In this document: positions 17,838 through 26,414 of the stretch, piece by piece
Layout: every line of letters begins with the position of its first letter
Position numbering within the stretch: position 1 is the stretch's first letter
NCBI GenBank assembly: GCA_023229245.1
Contig: JALNZU010000001.1
Span: forward strand, 186,001-250,000
DNA: 64,000 nt
Direction: 5' to 3'
Source: Bacteroidales bacterium
GTDB taxonomy: Bacteria; Bacteroidota; Bacteroidia; Bacteroidales; F082
The notes under the pieces: generated by a model
The model's input: only the letters and a program-made list of their open reading frames with translations
The model's database searches: none
What the model was told of the DNA's origin: nothing
Translations under genes and position numbers: made by a program

Positions 17838-18059
17838 ATGGAAAATCATATTCATATTTACAGCGTAACCGGCATGAGTTGCAACCATTGCAAGAACAAA
17901 GTAGAAACGAATTTACGTGCTCTGCCAGGGGTTGACACTGTCGAAGCTGACATAGTAAATAATAAGGTAACTCTGAAAGGAAGCAACATCAATTCTCAGC
18001 AGGTGCAACAAACCATACTACTTTTAGGGTATCAGTTTCACGGGGAAATAGAATCTTAA
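17838..18059 (+). CDS. Small heavy-metal-associated (HMA) domain protein, CopZ-like
   Basis: The 73-residue protein is a single HMA domain with metal site GMSCNHC (Cys15, Cys18) and the beta-strand pattern VEADIVNNKVTLKG. Such proteins carry Cu(I) or similar ions between partners in the cytosol. No copper ATPase is adjacent, so its partner lies elsewhere. It follows rnfA but probably has its own promoter. Confidence 0.9.
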   Translation: MENHIHIYSVTGMSCNHCKNKVETNLRALPGVDTVEADIVNNKVTLKGSNINSQQVQQTILLLGYQFHGEIES

Positions 18060-18152
18060 GACACAGCCAAACTCAAAAAAATCACTGCGATATCAGCTGC
18101 AAAAACTATACACTGCTATCGCAGCAGCAGGAGTTTTATGACCTGATCTTAT

Positions 18153-19241
18153 ATGAAACATTTTACCAATATAAAACAAACCTTGCGAATCTGCTTTTTT
18201 GGTTTCTTTTTGCTGATATATGGTTTTGCGTATCCTCAATCGGATTATCGTTTATATACTGACACACGCACAGAACCTTCATCCATACAAATGTATTTGC
18301 TCTGGCAGCATGGTTACCCAAGAGGTTCCATACTCCTATCAAATCCGACAGAAAACAAGGATTTACTTATTATTTTTGAAACGATCAAGCAAGCTGACAG
18401 CTCCTATGCCATCATCCGGTCAACAGACAATCAACAGCTTTTTAATGCGAGTATCAGCCCTGATGAGATTACGCTTACTGCTATTGATGGCAATCATCAG
18501 GAGCATGTATTGAATGCTGTCCCCTTTATCGAGCAAACGAATAGTTTCTTATTCACTGTTTCAGACACCCAACTACTTGATCCTGATAACCCTGACTCAC
18601 CTTCAGCTTTTATGGAAATATCGTTAGTATGGCCTGATGATGGGTTTTCAGACTTGCGGCATGCAGTCAAGCAATTTTATGGATGGCAGTCGGATGACTT
18701 ACAACCAGGACACTGGATCAAGTCAGAGATAAATGAGTTTTTTAAACAATATTCTGAAATGGCTGAGCTGCCGGGCGATAAAGGCAAGAGTTTTCAATGG
18801 CTCAACAGCAGGCATGCCAGCCTCATATATGATCAACATAACCTATTGGGATTGCGATGGTCAAAACATGTGTTTACTGGTGGTGCCCATTCTATGTCGC
18901 ACAATAGCCACGTCTTTTTCCATACACAGAACGGCAAAATGTTAGTGCTTGATGAGATGGTTTCTATCGAAAATCTGCCACTATTGGAACAAATACTGAC
19001 CCAAGGTCTGAAAGCTCAGCTACAAATCAGTGATGAAGAAAAGCTTAGCGATCACGGATACTTTACTGATACTATTCCGGTTACAGACAATTTCTATCTC
19101 ACTCCAAACGGTATAGGATTTTATTATAACAGCTACGAAATAGCTCCCTATTCGACCGGCCATACTGATCTTTGGCTACCGTTTACTATCCTCAGACCCT
19201 TATTGCTTCCCGATTTTATAGATATTCTGTTCGGTAAATAG
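18153..19241 (+). CDS. DUF3298 (RsiV-like C-terminal domain) secreted protein
   Basis: A signal peptide (about residues 1-28) precedes a 362-residue protein. The C-terminal part has the DUF3298 pattern: FTGGAHSMSHNSHVFF, then a DEMVS segment, and near the end FYLTPNGIGFYYNSYEIAPYS. Members of the family bind lysozyme (RsiV) or are of unknown function in Bacteroidota. The N-terminal half has no family I recognise. It is likely periplasmic. Gene neighbours do not fix its role. Confidence 0.78.
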   Translation: MKHFTNIKQTLRICFFGFFLLIYGFAYPQSDYRLYTDTRTEPSSIQMYLLWQHGYPRGSILLSNPTENKDLLIIFETIKQADSSYAIIRSTDNQQLFNASISPDEITLTAIDGNHQEHVLNAVPFIEQTNSFLFTVSDTQLLDPDNPDSPSAFMEISLVWPDDGFSDLRHAVKQFYGWQSDDLQPGHWIKSEINEFFKQYSEMAELPGDKGKSFQWLNSRHASLIYDQHNLLGLRWSKHVFTGGAHSMSHNSHVFFHTQNGKMLVLDEMVSIENLPLLEQILTQGLKAQLQISDEEKLSDHGYFTDTIPVTDNFYLTPNGIGFYYNSYEIAPYSTGHTDLWLPFTILRPLLLPDFIDILFGK

Positions 19242-19320
19242 ATAACAAATCTTATAGTCGCCTTTTCATCAATGAATTAGATTCATACGTAATTTCCAGT
19301 AACTATTGAAGGGTTTCATG

Positions 19321-19328
19321 TATTTTTG
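19321..19328 (+). promoter_or_regulatory. Putative -7 box for the barrel-waaA operon
   Basis: TATTTTTG lies 18 bases upstream of the ATG at 19347 and would give a very short leader. Confidence 0.45.
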
Positions 19329-19346
19329 TGTTAAAAATATTGCCAC

Positions 19347-20111
19347 ATGAGATCCTCACTAATTATTGCAGCAATAGCTGTGCTTTTAAGTTTTTGCTAC
19401 CCTTTGCATGCTCAGCAATCGGTAAAAGACAGTGTAGTGAACACCTTTTTGATCCATGCTAACTATGCGTTTCAGTTTCCTGGGGCTGATTTGAGCAAGA
19501 GCTTCGGAAATAATTCGGTGATAGCAGTTGGTTTAGGGTATAAGACAAACAAAAACTGGCTTTGGAGTGCCCAGCTTGGCTTTATTTTTGGCGATAATGT
19601 GCATGGCCGCAATGAGTTGCTAAGTCTGATCAGTACTTCTACCGGTGAAATCATAGACGGAGACGGTGTTTATACCAGTCTGGCCTTGTTTGAGCGTGGC
19701 TACCATTCCCAACTCAAAGGAGGCAAGATAGTGCCATTTGGCAGGCTTAATCCAAATTCCGGCTTATACTTTCAAACAGGGTTAGGCTATCTGACACATC
19801 ACATCCGTATAGAGACTCAGTTTGGCACCGCTCCCCAACTAAAAGGCGACTATGCCAAGGGGTACGACCGGCTAAGAGGTGGTGTTGCTCATAGCATGGA
19901 AGCCGGATTTCTTTTTATGGGAAGCAGTAAAGTACTCAACTTTAGCATAGGACTCGAATTTATCCATGCGTATACTACATCTCTCCGAAAGTATGACTTC
20001 AACCTCATGCGACCCGACAACCAACGCTATAGCGATCATTATTTTGGTATACGTATCAATTGGATGGTACCGGTTTATAAGCGAAGCCCACAGCCATATT
20101 ACTACTTTTAG
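19347..20111 (+). CDS. Predicted outer-membrane beta-barrel protein
   Basis: The 254-residue protein has a signal peptide ending at HAQQS. It then shows alternating aromatic/polar strands (GLGYKTNKNWLWSAQLGFIF, FQTGLGYLTHHIRI, HYFGIRINWMVPVY) ending in YYYF, as in small outer-membrane barrels whose last residue is Phe. I do not recognise a specific family. It is 8 bases upstream of waaA, so both may be made together. Confidence 0.75.
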   Translation: MRSSLIIAAIAVLLSFCYPLHAQQSVKDSVVNTFLIHANYAFQFPGADLSKSFGNNSVIAVGLGYKTNKNWLWSAQLGFIFGDNVHGRNELLSLISTSTGEIIDGDGVYTSLALFERGYHSQLKGGKIVPFGRLNPNSGLYFQTGLGYLTHHIRIETQFGTAPQLKGDYAKGYDRLRGGVAHSMEAGFLFMGSSKVLNFSIGLEFIHAYTTSLRKYDFNLMRPDNQRYSDHYFGIRINWMVPVYKRSPQPYYYF

Positions 20112-20119
20112 CCATTCCC

Positions 20120-21355
20120 ATGAAATTGTTTTATACGTTTTTTATAAAACTATATGTACTTGGTATCAGGTTAGCATCATTATATAACGATAAAGCTAAA
20201 AAATGGATCGAAGGTCGCAGAGATCAGGATGAGTCGTGGCCTCCTGAACAAGCTGACAAAACCCGATGGATATGGCTTCATGCCGCTTCATTGGGTGAGT
20301 TTGAACAAGGTCGCCCACTCATTGAAGCTTTTAAGCAAACATATCCGGATCAAAAGATATTACTCACTTTTTTTTCTCCATCGGGATACGAGATCAGAAA
20401 AGATTATCCCTTAGCTGATCAAATTGCTTATTTACCCGCCGACACTCCAAAAAATGTCTCCCGATTTCTTGATGGGTTATCCATCAGCATAGCAGTATTT
20501 ATCAAGTACGAGTTTTGGTTTAATTATATCAGCCAGCTTCTTCAACGCAATATACCCTTGATTTTTGTCTCCTCGCGTTTTACTCCAAATCAATTTTTTT
20601 TCAGTTCCTACGGCAAATGGTTTCTGAACAAACTTCAAGGAGTAAGCTGTTTTTATGTACAAGATAGATCATCGGAAGAGCTATTACGTCAACATGGAAT
20701 TTCTCAGGTGATGGTAACGGGCGACACTCGCTTCGATCGGGTAGTCAGTTTAGCACAAAAAACCGATTCTTTTCCCAAAATAGAAGCCTTTATCAACGGC
20801 AGAAAAGTACTAGTATTCGGAAGTACCTGGCCGGAAGATGAAACACATTTGTTTGAGGCGATGAAACAAGTACCGGATAAGTATTGCATTTTATTGGCAC
20901 CACATGAAACCCATGAAAAACGTATTCGGTCTATAGAATCCACCCTGACCTTGAGCCATCAAAGATATTCTTCTTCAAGCCTTTCATCTGATAGTCGGAT
21001 TCTCATTATAGATACTATAGGTATTTTGTCGCAGCTTTATCAATATGCTGATTTTGCGTTTGTTGGAGGCGGGTTTGGCAAGTCTATTCACAACATACAA
21101 GAGCCTGTTGCTTTTGGTTGCCCTGTGATCATCGGGCCACATTATTCAAAATTTATTGAAGCTGTAGAGCTGATTCAGGCTGGTGGTGTTCGGGCTGTAG
21201 CAAACGGAGCTCAATTAGCTGATGCGATTAACGACTTCATATACAAGCCCGATCTGTTGAACCGTGCCTCAGCCATATGCATAGAATATGCCAGGCAAAA
21301 TACCGGTGCCACCCAAAGTATCATGACTTCCATTGAAGACTTCATGCACAGTTGA
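20120..21355 (+). CDS. waaA: 3-deoxy-D-manno-octulosonic acid (Kdo) transferase
   Basis: WaaA adds Kdo to the lipid A precursor at the cytosolic face of the inner membrane. At 411 residues it is of normal length. It has an N-terminal membrane anchor and the WLHAASLGEFEQGRPL motif, whose Glu is the catalytic base. The C-terminal GT-B domain holds FVGGGFGKSIHNIQEPVAFGCPVIIGP, matching the family. It shows that the organism makes Kdo-containing lipid A. Confidence 0.95.
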   Translation: MKLFYTFFIKLYVLGIRLASLYNDKAKKWIEGRRDQDESWPPEQADKTRWIWLHAASLGEFEQGRPLIEAFKQTYPDQKILLTFFSPSGYEIRKDYPLADQIAYLPADTPKNVSRFLDGLSISIAVFIKYEFWFNYISQLLQRNIPLIFVSSRFTPNQFFFSSYGKWFLNKLQGVSCFYVQDRSSEELLRQHGISQVMVTGDTRFDRVVSLAQKTDSFPKIEAFINGRKVLVFGSTWPEDETHLFEAMKQVPDKYCILLAPHETHEKRIRSIESTLTLSHQRYSSSSLSSDSRILIIDTIGILSQLYQYADFAFVGGGFGKSIHNIQEPVAFGCPVIIGPHYSKFIEAVELIQAGGVRAVANGAQLADAINDFIYKPDLLNRASAICIEYARQNTGATQSIMTSIEDFMHS

Positions 21356-21391
21356 GCCAATTATCTTATAGAAGATCAGACCAATATCTCA

Positions 21392-21790
21392 TCAGCTCAT
21401 ATCAATCAAATTCATAAAATCCAAATAATGAGGTGCATCTATTCCAAATGTTTTCACTTCTTTCCCCATAATCTGATAAGTGCTTTTTTGGCCTGAAATG
21501 CGGGAAAAATGCAGCTCAAAAATCTTCTCATCTGTATCACGCATCAACACCATTGCCAAATTATCATTCAAATCAGAATGAAGCTTTGAATGGCATATAG
21601 GGCAAAAGAAATCAAACTTATGACCTTCGTTGATAGAGTGGGATTGATGATGGATAGTTTGATAGTTACCTAATTCAGGATTGATCAACAACAGCATTCC
21701 TTTTTCGCCATCTTGTTTTACTGTCAGGATAATATGCTCATCAACACGAAGATGTCCTTTGCAATCCGGACACATATAATCTACTGCCAT
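21392..21790 (-). CDS. Unknown small protein with two CxxC zinc-ribbon pairs
   Basis: From the ATG at 21790 the 132-residue protein has CPDC near residue 7 and CPIC near the middle, typical of a split zinc ribbon. An acidic C-terminal region ends with a DAPHYLDFMNLIDMS stretch. I do not know its function; nucleic-acid or protein binding is possible. A longer frame starting at 21856 exists but its extra residues look unlike the rest. It is convergent with waaA and divergent from the kinase-like gene. Confidence 0.65.
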   Translation of the reverse strand: MAVDYMCPDCKGHLRVDEHIILTVKQDGEKGMLLLINPELGNYQTIHHQSHSINEGHKFDFFCPICHSKLHSDLNDNLAMVLMRDTDEKIFELHFSRISGQKSTYQIMGKEVKTFGIDAPHYLDFMNLIDMS

Positions 21791-21944
21791 AGCTTTGTGT
21801 AGTTTTGGTTTCTCTTCAAAGATACAACAGGATATGAGGAAAAACAAGCAATCCACAGAAAAAAGTGTAGTTCACAAAGTAGAATATCCGTATAGTTGCA
21901 TCATATAGAATATTTTTATAGTTTTATCCTAAAAAACAAGGGTT

Positions 21945-22625
21945 ATGTCACCGGATTTAATTCAGTATCTGAATCAACGTTTTGATGTGTCATCGAGGCC
22001 TCCCAAAGCATCTGCAGCGCCTTTCGTAACTATTTCAAGGGAAACTGGCTGCCATAGTTTCAGGATAGCCACCTTGCTTCATCAACGATTAGAATCTCTT
22101 ATGCCGGTAAAATGGAACATAGTAACCAAGGAAATCATTAAGTCGGCAATGCGTGAATTAGAGTTAGACCAACAACAGGTAGCCAGCATTCTTCGTGCTC
22201 AGGAACGCTCGCATTTCACCGAGATAATGAAAGCTTTTGAACATTCCTCCTATAAAAGTGATGAACGGGTAAGAGAGATACTGAAAGAGTTTATTCAGAA
22301 TCTGGCACGAAAAGGGTATGTGATCATTGTTGGCAGAGCCGGGTCTATAGTTACCAACAAAATAAAATCAGGCCTGCACTTACGTCTTATAGCTCCATTG
22401 AACTGGCGCATTCAAAGTATTATGGCCAAAAAAAACATGAACCGCATACAAGCCAGAAAATATATACTAGAATCGGATGAAGCCCGTATGAAACTCATGC
22501 AAGATTTCTTCAAAAAACAGCCTGCCTCTTCACATTGGGACATTACTGTTGACAATAGTCGTTTGTCGGATGAGGAAATAGTAGAAATATTGATTACCGT
22601 GCTTCGAAAAAGAAATATGATCTAA
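21945..22625 (+). CDS. Cytidylate kinase-like family protein
   Basis: The 226-residue protein has the start of the family (VTISRETG) and the adenylate/cytidylate-kinase-like C-terminal half with GYVIIVGRAGSIVTNK, LRLIAPLNWRIQSIM and HWDITVDNSRLSDEEIVEIL. The P-loop position reads GCHSFRIA in place of a glycine-rich GSGGxxIA, so ATP binding may be weak or changed. Substrate is unknown. The next gene begins 3 bases after its stop. Confidence 0.75.
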   Translation: MSPDLIQYLNQRFDVSSRPPKASAAPFVTISRETGCHSFRIATLLHQRLESLMPVKWNIVTKEIIKSAMRELELDQQQVASILRAQERSHFTEIMKAFEHSSYKSDERVREILKEFIQNLARKGYVIIVGRAGSIVTNKIKSGLHLRLIAPLNWRIQSIMAKKNMNRIQARKYILESDEARMKLMQDFFKKQPASSHWDITVDNSRLSDEEIVEILITVLRKRNMI

Positions 22626-22628
22626 CGC

Positions 22629-23657
22629 ATGAAATATAGCAGACTTACAACACCAAAAGTTTTATCCCGTACTATACCGTCCTTTAGCCTGCAAACAATC
22701 CTTTTTTTGATTGCCTTATCTACTGTAATCAGCTCATGTAAAAAACCTCACTCTGCCGAAAGTGCCCGCAAATATATCAGAGCTGCCGACTTTGAACTGA
22801 TCCAAGCAGGTCTTAAACTGCAAAAAATACAGGCTTTCTATGCGTTAAAAACCTTATACGAAAAACCGCACTGCCCCTTGCCTACCCGTGAGTTCTATCC
22901 TCCAGAAAGTGAACACCCGACACAGTTTCAAATGGATAAGCATATAGGACACTATATAGAAGACGAGCATCAAAACTTTGTATTGCATCGCCCCTCCGAT
23001 TCATTGATCATTGACTTCACTTTTAATGAAAAGCAACAACTCAGACTAATCATAGACGACTATCAACAGCTTACAACAAAATCAGGCATGGTGATTCCAA
23101 CTCAAATCAAAGCAAGCGTTTGGATCAACGATGTAAAGCAGCTGACCTTAGATTATAATGCACGCCTGAGACTTGGATTCATTGGAAAGATACACATACG
23201 AATGCAAGCCGATCATCTTGTTTTGAAGCTGAAATCCACCGTTCGACTATCAAAAAAGACCTCTCATTTGTCGGCCATTGCTACACTTCAAAACAGAGAA
23301 ACCGAAATACTTCATACCTATCTCAAATCAAAAATACGACTTAATGCAGATAAAACTATAGGTATTGGGCTGAAACATATAGCTATATCTGTATTTCCAT
23401 TAAAGTTCGACTGGACTTCTGATCGGGCTTTTGTACATATTGTACCTCAAAATTATACGGATGAATATAACCGTCATCGTTCTATGGCACTGACTGATAT
23501 GCATGGGCGCAAATTAGCTAAGCTACGATTATCTGATGCAGGCAAAAAAGATCAGATCAATATCATGGCTGAGTATCCAGATGGCACTATTGACAATCTT
23601 GAGGATATCATGTTAGCTGTTAAAACCTTGTTGCCTCTTTTGTTTAAAAGCAGTTGA
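22629..23657 (+). CDS. Unknown lipoprotein A of a tandem paralogous pair
   Basis: This 342-residue protein has an N-terminal hydrophobic segment ending VISSCKK, consistent with a lipoprotein signal. It resembles the downstream gene product in order and spacing. Both have a helical N-terminal part, then P-T-x-I/F with NYNA-like strands (VKQLTLDYNARLR), TSDRAF, and a closing DGTIDNLED segment (DGTFEFLEN in the neighbour). I do not recognise a domain. It may share a transcript with the kinase-like gene. The protein is probably membrane-anchored with a beta-rich periplasmic body. Confidence 0.72.
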   Translation: MKYSRLTTPKVLSRTIPSFSLQTILFLIALSTVISSCKKPHSAESARKYIRAADFELIQAGLKLQKIQAFYALKTLYEKPHCPLPTREFYPPESEHPTQFQMDKHIGHYIEDEHQNFVLHRPSDSLIIDFTFNEKQQLRLIIDDYQQLTTKSGMVIPTQIKASVWINDVKQLTLDYNARLRLGFIGKIHIRMQADHLVLKLKSTVRLSKKTSHLSAIATLQNRETEILHTYLKSKIRLNADKTIGIGLKHIAISVFPLKFDWTSDRAFVHIVPQNYTDEYNRHRSMALTDMHGRKLAKLRLSDAGKKDQINIMAEYPDGTIDNLEDIMLAVKTLLPLLFKSS

Positions 23658-23817
23658 TATAAAATCTGGTAAAGAAAAACACAATAACTAAAACAAGGAA
23701 CCATATGGCAGAAAAATTTTTATGTAAAAATTCATCACCATGCAACGAACTCAGGATTTAATACGTCTAATGCGTATATGGCAAAATTAACACTAACACC
23801 AAATGCCGATTTTTTTA

Positions 23818-23825
23818 TACTTTTG
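23818..23825 (+). promoter_or_regulatory. Putative -7 box for lipoprotein B
   Basis: TACTTTTG matches TAnnTTTG, 63 bases upstream of the ATG at 23889. The second gene of the pair is therefore likely transcribed on its own as well. Confidence 0.5.
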
Positions 23826-23888
23826 TCGCACTATTGATTCCTTTTTCAAAATATTTCAACAATAATTAACCAACTAAATTTTTTTATT

Positions 23889-25028
23889 ATGAGATTTAAC
23901 AGATTAACAAAAGCACTTTTATTAGTTTTTTTAGCGACGGCTATTTTTTCCTGTAAGAAGAAAGACGATGTAAAAGAGTTTACGGCAGAGGATGCCAAAA
24001 TAGAGTTGCGCGAGGCTTCTCAGAAACTGATGACAGATGTTCAGAATATCTTCATGGAGCCTTCCGTTCAATCGATTAATTTTCTGGCTGTATTGCTTGA
24101 TTTTGACTTTGGTGAATTCTCGGTCAACAAGCTTATTCAACATCCAGTACCTACCTATCCCAAATATTTTTCGAGGATCAAACAATCGTTGGCTCAACAG
24201 GAGCATTTCAAATCAACTACTGATGAGATTGATTTAGGCATATTCGTATATAACTTTGAACACGACTATTTTGAAATGGTTGAACCTTCTCAAACCAAGC
24301 TACAATTTTCATTTCCGGCTGATGAGGTTGCGTATGCCAATCAGCAAAACAATGCTGTGTTAGAGGTTAACAATCTTGAATTTGCTACCATTACAATAAC
24401 TGAGACCTATTTTGATGACTGGTCAGGCGAATGGGTCACAGAAACTTATGATCAGGAAGTGCCCACCAAATTTAATCAGACTTTAGCTATCAACGGTATT
24501 ACCACTATGACCACCAATTATAATGCAAGTTTTGATAATACTGCTATGCCTACTGCACTCAATCTCAATCTTGCCATGGCACCTTATTCCTTTGAAACTT
24601 CGCTCACTGGTAGCGGATCGTCTTACAGAACAGCAAGTTCTCTCAAACTTAACTCAACTGCGCTATTAGGTCACGATCTAAATCTTAAGTACACTTCAGA
24701 TCGCGAATTTATCGAACAAATTTCGGGTAATTTCTTCACCGATCCACTTAAAGTTGATGGCTCGGTGAACGTAGCTAATCTTGAAGCTCTTATGAATGAA
24801 TACGAAGAAACAGGCTCATATGATCTGAATGAGTTGAATGCACAAATGGAAATTGAGTTACTACACATAGGCGAGAATGCTAAATTGGGTGATATTCAAT
24901 TCAGGGAATATACTGATCCTGTTTATGGATATAAAGAACTTACATTAGCAATAGTGTACACTGACGGAACTTTTGAGTTCCTTGAAAACTTATTTGAAAT
25001 GGACTTCAAATACAGCAAAGTCCGTTAA
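23889..25028 (+). CDS. Unknown lipoprotein B of a tandem paralogous pair
   Basis: The 379-residue protein has a clear lipoprotein signal ending AIFSCKKKDD, an acidic linker, a helical segment (about residues 30-60), and a beta-rich body. Matching segments with the upstream paralog are NYNASFD, YTSDREFIE and YTDGTFEFLENL. No domain of known function is seen. It is followed by a strong terminator. The intact promoter, terminator and composition suggest it is the principal copy. Confidence 0.75.
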   Translation: MRFNRLTKALLLVFLATAIFSCKKKDDVKEFTAEDAKIELREASQKLMTDVQNIFMEPSVQSINFLAVLLDFDFGEFSVNKLIQHPVPTYPKYFSRIKQSLAQQEHFKSTTDEIDLGIFVYNFEHDYFEMVEPSQTKLQFSFPADEVAYANQQNNAVLEVNNLEFATITITETYFDDWSGEWVTETYDQEVPTKFNQTLAINGITTMTTNYNASFDNTAMPTALNLNLAMAPYSFETSLTGSGSSYRTASSLKLNSTALLGHDLNLKYTSDREFIEQISGNFFTDPLKVDGSVNVANLEALMNEYEETGSYDLNELNAQMEIELLHIGENAKLGDIQFREYTDPVYGYKELTLAIVYTDGTFEFLENLFEMDFKYSKVR

Positions 25029-25050
25029 TAAATCCTACAGCTTGAACAAG

Positions 25051-25076
25051 AGGCGGCTTTATGCCGCCTTTTTTTA
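25051..25076 (+). terminator. Rho-independent terminator after lipoprotein B
   Basis: AGGCGGC (25051-25057) pairs with GCCGCCT (25063-25069) over a short TTTAT loop and is followed by a T-run. Confidence 0.92.
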
Positions 25077-25226
25077 TTTCCCGGATTTAACATAACGCTC
25101 AACCAAACTGTTTTTTTGTGGATGTCGTTCTCCTACCAAGAATAATCCGTGTAAATTATCGTTAGTAATGATCAATGGCTAATCAGGCCAAAAACAAGTA
25201 TTTTTTGATACTTATCAAATATTCGT

Positions 25227-26363
25227 ATGAAGTTTTCAGATATAATAGGTCAAGAGGAGGTAAAAAAACAATTGATACAATCTGTCAGCGATGGCAGGGT
25301 AAGTCACACTCAATTATTCTGGGGGCCCTCAGGAGCCGGAAAATTTGCGCTTGCATTAGCTTATGCGCAGTATGTCAACTGCACTGCCAAAACAATCAAC
25401 GACAGTTGCGGCAAGTGCCCTTCATGTGTCAAGGCAAGCAAACTCACTCATCCCGATATTCACTTTATTTATCCTACTACCACTACTAAGCAGATAAAAA
25501 AAGATCCCGAATCAGGTCTTTTTGCCGACGACTGGAGAAAATATATCGCCTCGTGCAATGGATACCCTAACCTGAACAACTGGTATGACTTTCTGGGAGT
25601 TGAAAACAAACAAGGACTAATTTATGCCCGCGACGCTTCGGATATAGCAAGAAAGCTTAGTCTGAAAGCCTACGAAGGGCAATATCGGATCATCATATTA
25701 TGGATGGCTGAAAAGCTACACAATACAGCTGCCAACAAACTATTGAAATTATTGGAAGAGCCTCCAGATAACACTCTTTTTATCTTAATTTCAGAAGACA
25801 CAGAACAGATACTCAACACCATCAAGTCGAGAGCCTATCAAATTAAAATTAACCGCATCGGATTAGAAGATATCAAGAATAGGTTGGCTGCCTTGTATAA
25901 TGTCCGACCAGCCGAAACGACAGATGCTGCTATCATGGCCAATGGCAGCTGGCCTGAGGCCATACGCTTATTTGAAAATGCAGACGAAGAAAAAGACCAT
26001 TTTGTGAACTTTCAGCACTGGATGAGATTGTGTTATTCGACCAATATCGCAGGTTTAACCGACTTTGTTTCATCTATCAGCACTATAGGCCGTGAGCGTC
26101 AAAAACAATTTCTGAATTTTGCATTGCATCATTATCGCAACTCATTGCTATACAACTATAACTTACAGGACTTGATCAGGTTACCAGCTGATGAAGCAGC
26201 TTTCAACAGCAAGTTTGCACCTTTTATACATCATGCCAATTTACTTCAACTGACACAGCTAATGGAAGAAGGTATCCGACAAATCGAACGCAATGCCAAT
26301 GCACAGATTTTGTTTATGGATATGAGCTTCGACATAGTGAAACTGCTTCGACAAAAGGCTTGA
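25227..26363 (+). CDS. holB: DNA polymerase III delta-prime subunit
   Basis: This is a clamp-loader AAA+ protein of 378 residues. It shows FSDIIGQEEVKKQL, Walker A GPSGAGKF (Phe replaces the usual Thr/Ser, common in delta-prime, which does not hydrolyse ATP), and a zinc module ending CGKCPSC. The sensor-type segment NKLLKLLEEPPDNTLFILIS is also present. It helps load the beta sliding clamp on DNA. It precedes ricT and gldH, a conserved Bacteroidota gene order. Confidence 0.92.
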   Translation: MKFSDIIGQEEVKKQLIQSVSDGRVSHTQLFWGPSGAGKFALALAYAQYVNCTAKTINDSCGKCPSCVKASKLTHPDIHFIYPTTTTKQIKKDPESGLFADDWRKYIASCNGYPNLNNWYDFLGVENKQGLIYARDASDIARKLSLKAYEGQYRIIILWMAEKLHNTAANKLLKLLEEPPDNTLFILISEDTEQILNTIKSRAYQIKINRIGLEDIKNRLAALYNVRPAETTDAAIMANGSWPEAIRLFENADEEKDHFVNFQHWMRLCYSTNIAGLTDFVSSISTIGRERQKQFLNFALHHYRNSLLYNYNLQDLIRLPADEAAFNSKFAPFIHHANLLQLTQLMEEGIRQIERNANAQILFMDMSFDIVKLLRQKA

Positions 26364-26379
26364 ACCGGTCGAAATTAAC

Positions 26380-26387
26380 TATTTTTG
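26380..26387 (+). promoter_or_regulatory. Putative -7 box for ricT; rules out the upstream TTG start
   Basis: TATTTTTG lies 27 bases before the ATG at 26415. A TTG at 26385 that would extend the frame lies inside this box, so it cannot be in the transcript. Confidence 0.6.
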
Positions 26388-26414
26388 CAACTGAATTGTA
26401 TTGAAACCATACCC

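Noticed and set aside
25290..25400. Missing Thr/Ser in the HolB Walker A as a defect
   Set aside because: Delta-prime subunits normally have degenerate P-loops and do not need ATP hydrolysis.
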